Under the pieces are notes generated by a model. That model did not search any database. It worked only from the letters and a program-made list of their open reading frames with translations, and had not been told where the DNA came from. A DNA stretch of 64,000 bases, from positions 6,633-70,632 of the forward strand of contig URII01000004.1 in the NCBI GenBank assembly GCA_900547825.1, read 5' to 3'. A program made the position numbers and the translations under genes. Origin of the DNA: an uncultured Porphyromonadaceae bacterium. Its GTDB lineage: Bacteria; Bacteroidota; Bacteroidia; Bacteroidales; Muribaculaceae. Below, piece by piece: positions 1-7,868 of the stretch (position 1 is its first letter; each line of letters starts with the position of its first letter).

Positions 1-2637
1 GTGCTGCTCGAACGCACCAACCTTCAGGAGGACTCACCGAAAGAATACACATTCGAAGTCACAGTACAGGAGACAGGAGCCTATTATATAGGAATACATG
101 CAGTGAGCGAGCCGCTGCGATGGACAATGTATGCCGACAACATAAAGGTGGACTGCACATCATCCGAATCGGCCCCCGCAGCCATAGCCGATTTTGCTCC
201 GGTAGCCGATATTCACGGCGCAGCGAAAGTGGATATAACATTCACCGCCCCTTCCACCACCTACGATAACGGGCAGCTGACATCAATTTCAAAAATAGAA
301 ATCAGCCGCGACGGAACCGTGATAAAGACTTTCGAGAATCCGGCCCCGGGGACCGCGCTTACCTATACCGACGATCCTGTTACGGAAGGCATGCGTGTAT
401 ACACCGTGACGGCCTCCAACGGAGCAGGACAGAGCCAGCCCGTATCAGAGCAGGTATATGTGGGATTCACCACCCCCAAGGCTCCCGCCAAAGCCACAAT
501 TACCGAGGATCCCGAAATGTTGGGCATGGTGAAAGTGGCATGGGAACCGGTAACCGAGGACATTTACGGCAAAATATATCCGGAAGGCACAGTAACTTAC
601 TTTGTGGCCGATGCCACCTCAATAGTCCAGCGCGACATAACCGGAACATCAATTGACGTACATGCCGTGCCCGAAGGACAGGATTTCGCCTACTACGGAG
701 TATTCACCCGCACCGGACGATATGGCCAGAGTGCCGGATATGCCAATACCGGCATGATACCTGTAGGCGAACCGTATGCCATACCTTTCTATGAATCGGC
801 TCCGGGAGCTGACCTGTCATTCCACTGGGGCAAGAAGAATCTGTCGGAAGAATCGGACTGGGGAACCCTTGACCTCGAATCGTCGGGCGGCTCCATCGAC
901 GCTTTCGACGGCGACGGCGGCTATATCGGTTCATTATGTAAGAAATCAGGCGACCGCACACGCCTCATGAGCGGCAAGGTCGACATAAGCTCCGCTAAAA
1001 ATCCATATCTGCGTTTCGCATATTGGGCCTGGGAGGAAAATGACAAGCCGGAAACCATAATTGTAATGGCACGCGAAGCCGGCGATCCAGAGGAATTCGC
1101 TACGATAGCCACATTCTACACCACCGCCCCCAAAGGTAAAGGCGGATGGCAGCGTGTATTCATACCTCTCGACGCCTATAAGGGCAAGACCATACAGATA
1201 GCATTCGAAACCGTAATGGGCAACCATTTCTATACAATGTTCGACGCCATAACGCTCTACAATGTGCATGACCACGATCTGGCCGTGACAGGTATTGTGA
1301 CCCCCTCAAGAGTAAAGACAGCCGAAACACATGAGGTTACTGCCGAGATAGAGAACCGCGGCGTAAACACCGAAAACGATTACACAATAGACCTTCTGCT
1401 GAACGGGCAGCCCGTGAAGACCCTTTCCGGCACCCCGATAAGCCTTGGCGAGTACCGCACATTCACATTCACAAACGAACTCGGCGTCAACAATCCCAAA
1501 GAGTGTGAATACAAGGTACGTGTCAATGTTGACGGTGACGGCAACCTTGACGACAACGAATCGGAAACCAAAGTCACATTCCTTACCCTCCCCAACTATC
1601 CCACTGTGCCGGGACTTAACGGATCAGTGGACGAATCCACAGGAAATGTACTGCTCACCTGGGAGACACCCGATACCTCCCGGCCCAAACCCGAGCCTAC
1701 CTTCGACAGCTTCGAGGATTACGAATCATTCGCCATCGACAACGTGGGCGACTGGACAATGCACGACCTTGACGGCGAAGAGAACTATGTGATAGAGGAC
1801 AATGAGTTCCCGCACAACGGTGAGGCGTTCAGCTTCATAGTGCTCGACACTCGGCGCATGCAGACACCTTATCAGGCCAATTCCGGAGTGAAAGCCATGG
1901 TTTCGTTCCCATCGACCAAAAATGAAAACAACGACTGGCTAATCACCCCAATGCTGTGGGACGGCGAACAGGAGATCACCTTCTTTGCCAAAAGCCACAT
2001 AGGCCTCTACGGTCTCGAATCGTTCGATGTGCTCTACTCCACAGCAGGCACAAGCCCGTATGAATTCACCCGCATAGGAGGCGAAAAAGAGGTGCCCACC
2101 ACATGGACCCGATACACCTACACTGTTCCGGAAGGCACGAAATACTTCGCCGTGCGCTGCACATCAAAGAACATGCTGGCATTCATGGTGGATGACTTCG
2201 AGTTCCTTTCCGCTTCCTCACCGCTGCCCGACCTGACTATCAAAGGATACAACGTGTACCGCGACATGATCCGGCTCAATACCGAACTGATTGCCGGGAA
2301 CACATTTACTGACAACCAGCCTGTAAACCGTCAGCACACCTACCACGTGTCAGCCGTATATAATGCGGGAGAGTCGCAGCTTTCCGACCCGTGCGACCCG
2401 TTCCTGTCGGGAATTGACACCATAGGACCCGACACTGCCGGCACTGCCGTGAAAGTACTCGGAATGAAAGGCGCAATCACAGTTACCGGCGCCGACGGCT
2501 CCCGGGTGGATGTATTCAATGCCACAGGTGCTCTTGTATTCTCATGCTCGGGGCGCAACTCCCTTACTGTTACGGTAAATGCCGGTGTATATATGGTGAA
2601 AGTAAACGGCACGACACATAAAGTACTCGTGCGTTGA
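1..2637 (+). CDS. Giant secreted Fn3/choice-of-anchor-J protein, 5'-truncated by the window edge
   Basis: The reading frame is open from base 1, so the true start lies outside the window; the GTG at base 1 is not a credible start because there is no signal peptide. The 878 visible residues alternate fibronectin-III-like segments with jelly-roll domains of the choice-of-anchor-J type (NDWLITP signature near residue 644). A CARDB-like segment begins near residue 423 (HDLAVTGIVTPSRV). The last ~70 residues (from GIDTIGPD) look like a T9SS type A sorting domain ending in GVYMVKVNG and KVLVR. The domain order matches the proteins at 40886-45280 and 45291-49910, which suggests roughly 600 residues are missing upstream. 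Likely exported by the Sec and type IX systems and displayed on the surface; ligand unknown. A perfect hairpin terminator follows. Confidence 0.85.
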   Translation: MLLERTNLQEDSPKEYTFEVTVQETGAYYIGIHAVSEPLRWTMYADNIKVDCTSSESAPAAIADFAPVADIHGAAKVDITFTAPSTTYDNGQLTSISKIEISRDGTVIKTFENPAPGTALTYTDDPVTEGMRVYTVTASNGAGQSQPVSEQVYVGFTTPKAPAKATITEDPEMLGMVKVAWEPVTEDIYGKIYPEGTVTYFVADATSIVQRDITGTSIDVHAVPEGQDFAYYGVFTRTGRYGQSAGYANTGMIPVGEPYAIPFYESAPGADLSFHWGKKNLSEESDWGTLDLESSGGSIDAFDGDGGYIGSLCKKSGDRTRLMSGKVDISSAKNPYLRFAYWAWEENDKPETIIVMAREAGDPEEFATIATFYTTAPKGKGGWQRVFIPLDAYKGKTIQIAFETVMGNHFYTMFDAITLYNVHDHDLAVTGIVTPSRVKTAETHEVTAEIENRGVNTENDYTIDLLLNGQPVKTLSGTPISLGEYRTFTFTNELGVNNPKECEYKVRVNVDGDGNLDDNESETKVTFLTLPNYPTVPGLNGSVDESTGNVLLTWETPDTSRPKPEPTFDSFEDYESFAIDNVGDWTMHDLDGEENYVIEDNEFPHNGEAFSFIVLDTRRMQTPYQANSGVKAMVSFPSTKNENNDWLITPMLWDGEQEITFFAKSHIGLYGLESFDVLYSTAGTSPYEFTRIGGEKEVPTTWTRYTYTVPEGTKYFAVRCTSKNMLAFMVDDFEFLSASSPLPDLTIKGYNVYRDMIRLNTELIAGNTFTDNQPVNRQHTYHVSAVYNAGESQLSDPCDPFLSGIDTIGPDTAGTAVKVLGMKGAITVTGADGSRVDVFNATGALVFSCSGRNSLTVTVNAGVYMVKVNGTTHKVLVR

Positions 2638-2663
2638 CCGCCGACAACATAACCCTCAATACT

Positions 2664-2694
2664 GCCGCCCGGATTCTCAAATTATCCGGGCGGC
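2664..2694 (+). terminator. Intrinsic terminator hairpin
   Basis: Stem GCCGCCCGGA (2664-2673) pairs perfectly with TCCGGGCGGC (2685-2694) around an 11-nt AT-rich loop, just after the stop of the surface protein. The tail is A/T rich rather than a pure T run, as is common in this phylum. Confidence 0.75.
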
Positions 2695-2706
2695 AAACAT
2701 ATATAA

Positions 2707-2738
2707 TTTGGGATAGCCCGGATTTCTTCGTAAATTTG
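2707..2738 (+). promoter_or_regulatory. Bacteroidetes-type promoter of the glycosyltransferase gene
   Basis: TTTG at 2707-2710, a 20-nt spacer and TAAATTTG at 2731-2738 fit the RpoD (sigma ABfr) consensus TTTG-N19/21-TAnnTTTG. The ATG is only 18 nt downstream of the -7 box, so the leader would be very short. Confidence 0.75.
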
Positions 2739-2755
2739 CCCTAAACAACAGATAT

Positions 2756-3748
2756 ATGGACACCACCACAGAGAAACGCCCCATGGTGAGCGTGGTAATG
2801 ATCACCTACAATCAGGCCAAGGAGATAGCCACCGCCATAAAAGGCGTGGTGAGACAACGCGCGGATTTTGACATTGAGCTAATAATATCGGATGACGCAT
2901 CCACTGACACCACCTATTCCATAGCCGAAGAGTGGCAGCGCCGCTACCCCCACATCATAAAACTTTACCGCAATGCCTCCAACATAGGGCTACAGGCCAA
3001 CTATATCAAGGCTTTCAGCTACTGCCGGGGACGTTACATGGCACTCTGCGACGGCGATGATTACTGGATCTGCCGACGCAAGCTCGCCATGCAGGTGGGC
3101 TATATGGAACAGCACCCTGAATGTGCGGTGACATTCCACCGTATGATAAATTTCTATGAAAGCGACCGGACCATGAGCCTGAGCAACGGCGGTCAGTCCG
3201 TGCTTACCGACATACGGGATCTGAGCCGCGCCAATTTCATAACCAACGCATCAGTGCTCTACCGCAAGGATGCTGTGGATCTGACCGGGCTGCCGGCTTG
3301 GATCAGGGACATACGGCTGCTCGACTATGCCATGCACATGCTCTATGCCGCCAACGGCACAATACGTTATTTCCGACGTCCCATGGGTGTGTACCGCATA
3401 AGCGGAGCCGGAGGCACATGGAGCAGGGCCGAACGCTACACCCAGCTCAACATGGCCCTGAAAGTGCGCGAGCACCTCATGAAACACTTCGCCCACCGGC
3501 CCGATATAACCGAAGGACTCCGTAATGCCTCGGTCAACATACTGCTACACATGGCCGTGGCTGCCGAAGGTGATACCGAGCGGGAGGATTATGTACGAAA
3601 CCGGTTGAAAAAATATCCAGGCTACTCCGATGACGCGGCCATCGACGCTGCCGTGGCGCGGATTGCCTCGGCACCCCCGCGCCGGAAACCGTTTCTGTCG
3701 CGCCTTCGCGCCGCCATCTCCCGCCTCATCCCCCTACCGCGCCCATAG
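2756..3748 (+). CDS. Family 2 glycosyltransferase
   Basis: A 330-residue protein with a GT-A fold: an N-terminal VSVVMITYNQ strand (residues 10-19), the ISDDASTD motif (near 45-52) and the metal/nucleotide-sugar DxD motif DGDDYW near residue 102. It has no signal peptide or membrane segment, so it should act in the cytoplasm, adding a sugar to a polysaccharide or glycoprotein precursor. The acceptor and donor cannot be read from sequence. It stands alone between its own promoter and a convergent terminator, not in a capsule cluster. The C-terminus is Arg/Pro rich (from about residue 305), perhaps for membrane association. Confidence 0.88.
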   Translation: MDTTTEKRPMVSVVMITYNQAKEIATAIKGVVRQRADFDIELIISDDASTDTTYSIAEEWQRRYPHIIKLYRNASNIGLQANYIKAFSYCRGRYMALCDGDDYWICRRKLAMQVGYMEQHPECAVTFHRMINFYESDRTMSLSNGGQSVLTDIRDLSRANFITNASVLYRKDAVDLTGLPAWIRDIRLLDYAMHMLYAANGTIRYFRRPMGVYRISGAGGTWSRAERYTQLNMALKVREHLMKHFAHRPDITEGLRNASVNILLHMAVAAEGDTEREDYVRNRLKKYPGYSDDAAIDAAVARIASAPPRRKPFLSRLRAAISRLIPLPRP

Positions 3749-3763
3749 GATTCTATTAAAACG

Positions 3764-3808
3764 GGCGGTTCCGCGCCACGGCTTATTGCCTGAGGACGCG
3801 GAACCGCC
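3764..3808. terminator. Bidirectional terminator between convergent genes
   Basis: A 12-bp perfect stem, GGCGGTTCCGCG (3764-3775) with CGCGGAACCGCC (3797-3808), lies between the convergent glycosyltransferase and sigma factor genes. It is flanked by A-rich sequence on the left (TTAAAA) and T-rich sequence on the right, so it can serve both strands. Confidence 0.8.
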
Positions 3809-3831
3809 TGAATCTTTATATTATAATGTAG

Positions 3832-4692
3832 TTACTGCCCGAGGTAGGTTTTGAGCAGGCGGCTTTTCTGGCCTTTCAGGCGACGGATAGCCTTTTCCTT
3901 GATCTGACGCACACGCTCGCGCGTAAGATCAAACTTGGCACCGATCTCCTCAAGGGTCATTTCCTGACACCCTATGCCGAAGAACATCTTGAGTATCTCG
4001 CGTTCGCGCTCATGAAGCTGACGCAAGGCGCGGTCCACCTCTTTCGACAATGACTCCTGAGTAAGAGTGCTGTCTGCCATGGGCGAATCATCGTTAGTGA
4101 GCACGTCGAGGAGACTGTTGTCCTCACCTTCCACAAAAGGAGCGTCGACGGATATATGCCGCCCCGACACCTTTAGCGAATCGGCTATTTTTTCCACAGG
4201 CACATCAAGACGCTCGGCAAGCTCCTCGGGCGACGGGCGACGCTCGTTTTCCTGCTCGAACTTCTGCAATGCCTTGGATATTTTATTGAGGGAACCCACC
4301 TGGTTGAGAGGCAGGCGCACTATGCGCGACTGTTCGGCCAAAGCCTGAAGAATCGACTGACGGATCCACCACACGGCATAGGAAATGAATTTAAATCCGC
4401 GCGTCTCGTCAAACTTCTGTGCCGCTTTAATCAAGCCGAGATTGCCTTCGTTGATAAGGTCGGGCAAGCTGAGTCCCTGATTCTGGTACTGCTTGGCCAC
4501 CGACACCACGAAGCGTAGGTTGGCACGGGTGAGCTTGTCGAGGGCGCGCTCATCGCCTTCACGAATCTTTTGCGCGAGCTCCACTTCCTCCTCCACGGAG
4601 ATCAGATCCTCACGGCCTATTTCCTGAAGATACTTGTCAAGCGAGGCGCTCTCGCGGTTCGTAATTGATTTTGTGATTTTAAGTTGTCTCAT
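3832..4692 (-). CDS. rpoD: Primary RNA polymerase sigma factor (RpoD/sigma ABfr type)
   Basis: A 286-residue sigma-70 family protein that directs RNA polymerase to housekeeping promoters. Region 1.2 is at about residues 16-50 ([11 protein letters not shown]). Region 2 is at about 55-125, with the near-invariant [11 protein letters not shown] and [15 protein letters not shown] segments that melt the -10 DNA. Region 3 is at about 130-205 and region 4 at about 215-280, with the helix-turn-helix [22 protein letters not shown]. Region 1.1 is absent, as expected of the short primary sigma of Bacteroidetes, which reads the unusual TTTG/TAnnTTTG promoters that recur across this window. It is monocistronic, with its own near-consensus promoter and a shared terminator. 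Confidence 0.93.
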   Translation of the reverse strand: MRQLKITKSITNRESASLDKYLQEIGREDLISVEEEVELAQKIREGDERALDKLTRANLRFVVSVAKQYQNQGLSLPDLINEGNLGLIKAAQKFDETRGFKFISYAVWWIRQSILQALAEQSRIVRLPLNQVGSLNKISKALQKFEQENERRPSPEELAERLDVPVEKIADSLKVSGRHISVDAPFVEGEDNSLLDVLTNDDSPMADSTLTQESLSKEVDRALRQLHEREREILKMFFGIGCQEMTLEEIGAKFDLTRERVRQIKEKAIRRLKGQKSRLLKTYLGQ

Positions 4693-4725
4693 GCTTGGGG
4701 AATAATTACCTGAGATTTAAACGCG

Positions 4726-4757
4726 CGAATTTAGCCATTATTTCGCACCCGGCCAAA
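4726..4757 (-). promoter_or_regulatory. Likely promoter of rpoD
   Basis: On the minus strand, TTTG (4754-4757), a 20-nt spacer and TAAATTCG (4726-4733) give a near-consensus Bacteroidetes promoter with one mismatch in the -7 box. It leaves a leader of about 30 nt before the ATG at 4692. Confidence 0.5.
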
Positions 4758-4872
4758 CTTTAACCGTTATTTCACTTTATTTTACCTTCATATAAAGCTT
4801 ACAATATAGGGAATGATGGGATTGCGCAGTCAGGAGGATTGTGGGCCAATGGTTAACAGAATGTTAAAAGCG

Positions 4873-4903
4873 TTTGTATTCTTAAATATATTTTTTATTT
4901 TTG
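4873..4903 (+). promoter_or_regulatory. Promoter of the 2-oxoacid:ferredoxin oxidoreductase operon
   Basis: TTTG at 4873-4876, a 19-nt spacer and TATTTTTG at 4896-4903 match the phylum consensus exactly. The first gene starts 70 nt downstream, leaving an untranslated leader of about 60 nt. Confidence 0.75.
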
Positions 4904-4973
4904 TGCAATCAATCTGATTTGATCCCATAAACAACAATCTGAATTACCTAACCGCTAAACACAAAATCTGATT

Positions 4974-5201
4974 ATGGCTAAAGTACATGGCGCTGTAGAC
5001 ATCAACATCGATCGCTGCAAAGGTTGTGACCTGTGCGTGGTCGCTTGTCCGGCCGACGTCCTGCTCCTCCAGCCCAAGGAGGTCAACGACCGCGGCTATC
5101 ATTTCGCCTTCGCGGCCCATCCTGAAAAATGCGTGGGTTGCGCCGCATGTGGCGTAGTATGTCCCGACGGCTGCATAACTGTCTATCGTGTAGTGGAATG
5201 A
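4974..5201 (+). CDS. 2-oxoacid:ferredoxin oxidoreductase, ferredoxin-like delta subunit
   Basis: A 75-residue electron-transfer subunit with two [4Fe-4S] motifs: CKGCDLCVVACP (about residues 15-26) and CVGCAACGVVCP (about 51-62), both CxxCxxCxxxCP. It would pass electrons from the thiamine-diphosphate catalytic subunit to a soluble ferredoxin in the cytoplasm. It is the first gene of a four-gene operon (delta, alpha, beta, gamma) under a consensus promoter. The spacing to the alpha subunit is 75 nt. Small size and motif pattern match the delta subunit of Kor/Vor-type enzymes. Confidence 0.9.
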   Translation: MAKVHGAVDINIDRCKGCDLCVVACPADVLLLQPKEVNDRGYHFAFAAHPEKCVGCAACGVVCPDGCITVYRVVE

Positions 5202-5276
5202 CCGTAGACCACGGCTTTCCCGACAAACCATCAAACTAATCAACAATCCACCCCACACACCCTAAAACATTTCCTT

Positions 5277-6365
5277 ATGGAAGAAGTAAAATTGATGAAG
5301 GGTAACGAGGCCATCGCCCACGCCGCAGTGCGTTACGGCTGCGACGGCTATTTCGGATATCCCATCACCCCTCAAAGCGAAGTACTTGAAACCCTTGAAG
5401 AACTCATGCCCTGGGAAACCACCGGTATGGTAGTGCTTCAGGCCGAGAGTGAAGTGGCCGCCATCAACATGGTTTACGGTGGCGCCGCATGCGGCAAAGC
5501 CGTGATGACCTCATCGTCATCGCCCGGTGTCAGCCTCAAGCAGGAAGGAATATCATATATCGCCGCAGGCGAACTGCCCGCCCTTATAGTAAATGTGATG
5601 CGCGGCGGCCCCGGCCTCGGTACCATCCAGCCCTCACAGGCCGATTATTTCCAGGCCACCAAAGGCGGAGGCCACGGCGACTACCACCTTATCGTGCTCT
5701 CACCGTCGTCAGTTCAGGAGATGGCCGATTTCGTAGGCTTAGGCTTCGACCTTGCTTTCAAATACCGCACTCCCGCCATGATCCTTGCCGACGGTATCGT
5801 AGGCCAGATGATGGAGAAAGTGGTTCTTCCCGAACCCCGCAAACGCCGCACTGACGCTGAAATAGCCGAACAATGCCCCTGGGCTGTAACAGGCCGTCCG
5901 AAAACACGCCGCCCCAATGTTATGACCACTCTCGAGCTTGAGAGCGCGGCAATGGAGAAAAACAACGAACGCCTTCAGGAAACCTATCGCCGTATAGAAG
6001 AAAACGAAGTGCGCTATCAGGAATATTACACCGACGATGCAGAGTATCTCATGGTGGCATTCGGCAGTATAGCCCGTATATGCCTCAAAGCCATAGAGGA
6101 AGCCCGTGCCCAGGGCCTCAAGATCGGGCTCATTCGCCCCATCACCCTCTGGCCGTTCCCGACCAAAGCCATAGCTGACCTGTCGAAGCGGGTAAAAGGC
6201 ATCCTGACGGTGGAACTCAACGCCGGACAGATGATAGAGGACGTGAAACTCGCCGTAAACGGCCGGGTGCCCGTGTACCACTACGGACGCATGGGCGGTA
6301 TCGTGCTCAACCCTGCCGAAATTCTCGAGGCTTTCAAACGCGATTTCCCCGAAGCCGGGAAATGA
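5277..6365 (+). CDS. vorB: 2-oxoacid:ferredoxin oxidoreductase alpha subunit (VorB/KorA type)
   Basis: A 362-residue protein resembling the alpha subunit of 2-oxoisovalerate or 2-oxoglutarate ferredoxin oxidoreductase. It carries the N-terminal pyrimidine-binding domain (residues about 1-230; GCDGYFGYPITPQSE near 22-36 and the conserved QAESEVAAINMVYGGA near 56-71). A C-terminal transketolase-like domain follows (about 250-360, with IRPITLWPFP). With the beta subunit it decarboxylates a 2-oxoacid to the acyl-CoA and reduces ferredoxin. Sequence alone does not decide whether the substrate is branched-chain oxoacid or 2-oxoglutarate; the VorB label follows the family name usually given to this form. 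The beta gene begins 65 nt downstream. Confidence 0.88.
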   Translation: MEEVKLMKGNEAIAHAAVRYGCDGYFGYPITPQSEVLETLEELMPWETTGMVVLQAESEVAAINMVYGGAACGKAVMTSSSSPGVSLKQEGISYIAAGELPALIVNVMRGGPGLGTIQPSQADYFQATKGGGHGDYHLIVLSPSSVQEMADFVGLGFDLAFKYRTPAMILADGIVGQMMEKVVLPEPRKRRTDAEIAEQCPWAVTGRPKTRRPNVMTTLELESAAMEKNNERLQETYRRIEENEVRYQEYYTDDAEYLMVAFGSIARICLKAIEEARAQGLKIGLIRPITLWPFPTKAIADLSKRVKGILTVELNAGQMIEDVKLAVNGRVPVYHYGRMGGIVLNPAEILEAFKRDFPEAGK

Positions 6366-6430
6366 CAACGCGCCACATGGCCTGAACTTTATTCCTAAAA
6401 CTCATCCCAACATCTATCGCACAGTTAGTT

Positions 6431-7198
6431 ATGACTATCGAAGATATCAAAAAACCTGAAAACATCGTCTACAAGCGCCCCGAGCTGCTTAACGACAATA
6501 CCATGCACTACTGCCCCGGGTGCTCCCACGGAGTAGTCCACAAACTCGTGGCGGAAGTGATCGAGGAACTTGGCCTCGAAGAGAAGACCATAGGTGTGGC
6601 CCCGGTAGGCTGCGCCGTGTTTGCCTACAATTATATTGATGTGGACTGGATCGAAGCAGCCCACGGACGCGCTCCCGCCATTGCATCGGCAGTGAAGCGC
6701 CTTATGCCCGACCGCATGGTGTTCACCTATCAGGGCGACGGCGACTTCGCCGCAATAGGCACTTGCGAATCAATCCATGCCGCCAACCGAGGCGAAAACA
6801 TCGTGATAATATTCATCAACAACGGTATATACGGCATGACCGGTGGCCAGATGGCTCCCACCACCCTTGAAGGAATGAAAACCGCCACCACCCCTTACGG
6901 ACGCCGCGTGGATCTCAACGGTTATCCCCTGAAAATAAGCAACCTGCTCTGCGAACTCGACGGCACATGCTACGTTACACGCCAGAGTGTGCACACCGCA
7001 GGCGCCGTGCGCAAAACCAAGAACGCGCTCAAAAAAGCATTCCAGAATGCCATGAACGGCTGCGGCACCTCCGTGGTGGAAGTTGTGGCAACCTGCAACT
7101 CGGGATGGAAAATGTCGCCCGACAAATCCAACAAATGGATGGAGGAGCACATGTTTGCCAAATATCCCATGGGTGATCTCAAAAACACCGTCAAGTAA
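6431..7198 (+). CDS. 2-oxoacid:ferredoxin oxidoreductase beta subunit (thiamine diphosphate-binding)
   Basis: A 255-residue protein with the ThDP-binding signature GDGDFAAIGTCES followed by IIFINNGIYGMTGGQ (about residues 98-140). The YCPGCSHG motif near residue 27 is typical of beta subunits. It forms the catalytic centre with the alpha subunit in the cytoplasm, decarboxylating the 2-oxoacid and transferring the acyl group to CoA. It is the third gene of the operon, with the gamma gene 23 nt further on. Confidence 0.9.
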   Translation: MTIEDIKKPENIVYKRPELLNDNTMHYCPGCSHGVVHKLVAEVIEELGLEEKTIGVAPVGCAVFAYNYIDVDWIEAAHGRAPAIASAVKRLMPDRMVFTYQGDGDFAAIGTCESIHAANRGENIVIIFINNGIYGMTGGQMAPTTLEGMKTATTPYGRRVDLNGYPLKISNLLCELDGTCYVTRQSVHTAGAVRKTKNALKKAFQNAMNGCGTSVVEVVATCNSGWKMSPDKSNKWMEEHMFAKYPMGDLKNTVK

Positions 7199-7221
7199 TC
7201 TTAAATTATCCAACTACCGAC

Positions 7222-7764
7222 ATGAAACAAGAAATCATAATAGCCGGATTCGGCGGTCAGGGCGTGCTTTCCATGGGAAAAATACTCGCCTATGCCGGCC
7301 TGATGGACAACCTTGAAGTCACCTGGATGCCCGCTTACGGCCCGGAACAGCGCGGCGGAACGGCCAACGTGACCGTGATCCTCAGCGACGAACCCATTTC
7401 ATCGCCTGTGCTCGACACCTACGACGCTGCCGTTATCCTCAACCAGCAGAGTCTTGATAAATTCGAATCGAAAGTGAAACCCGGCGGAGTCCTCATCTAC
7501 GACCCCTACGGTATCCACCACCGCCCCACCCGCACCGACATACGCTGCTATGCCGTAAACGCTATGGATGTGGCTCTTGAGATGAACAACACCAAGACTT
7601 ACAACATGATCCTGCTCGGATGCCTGCTGAAAGTAATTCCCGTGGTGCCCATTGACGCTGTGCTCAAAGGCCTCCAGAAAACCCTTCCCGAACGTCACCA
7701 CCACCTCATTCCGCTCAACCGCGACGCCATCATGCGCGGCATGGAGCTGATAAAAGAGGACTGA
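7222..7764 (+). CDS. 2-oxoacid:ferredoxin oxidoreductase gamma subunit
   Basis: A 180-residue protein of the POR_N/KorC gamma family. It opens with IIIAGFGGQGVLSMGKILAY (residues 4-23), the glycine-rich stretch typical of this subunit, followed by the family's GPEQRGGTANVTVI segment. It completes the delta-alpha-beta-gamma enzyme. It is the last gene of the operon and is followed by an intrinsic terminator. Confidence 0.9.
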   Translation: MKQEIIIAGFGGQGVLSMGKILAYAGLMDNLEVTWMPAYGPEQRGGTANVTVILSDEPISSPVLDTYDAAVILNQQSLDKFESKVKPGGVLIYDPYGIHHRPTRTDIRCYAVNAMDVALEMNNTKTYNMILLGCLLKVIPVVPIDAVLKGLQKTLPERHHHLIPLNRDAIMRGMELIKED

Positions 7765-7787
7765 CCGTAAAATATCGGACCAAAAAC

Positions 7788-7818
7788 GGAGCGGGCCTAA
7801 ACCCGCTCCATTCTTTTG
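7788..7818 (+). terminator. Intrinsic terminator of the oxidoreductase operon
   Basis: Stem GGAGCGGG (7788-7795) pairs with CCCGCTCC (7802-7809) and is followed by ATTCTTTTG. It separates the oxidoreductase operon from mutS. Confidence 0.85.
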
Positions 7819-7868
7819 TTTAATAAGCGTTTGCAAACCGCACGCTAAAAAAATATTCACAGCTGCCT

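Noticed and set aside
1..3. GTG at the first base as a genuine start
   Set aside because: No signal peptide follows, and the paralogues show that several hundred residues precede this point.
7819..7868. A promoter for mutS (TTTG near 7833)
   Set aside because: No TAnnTTTG box stands at the right distance before the ATG.
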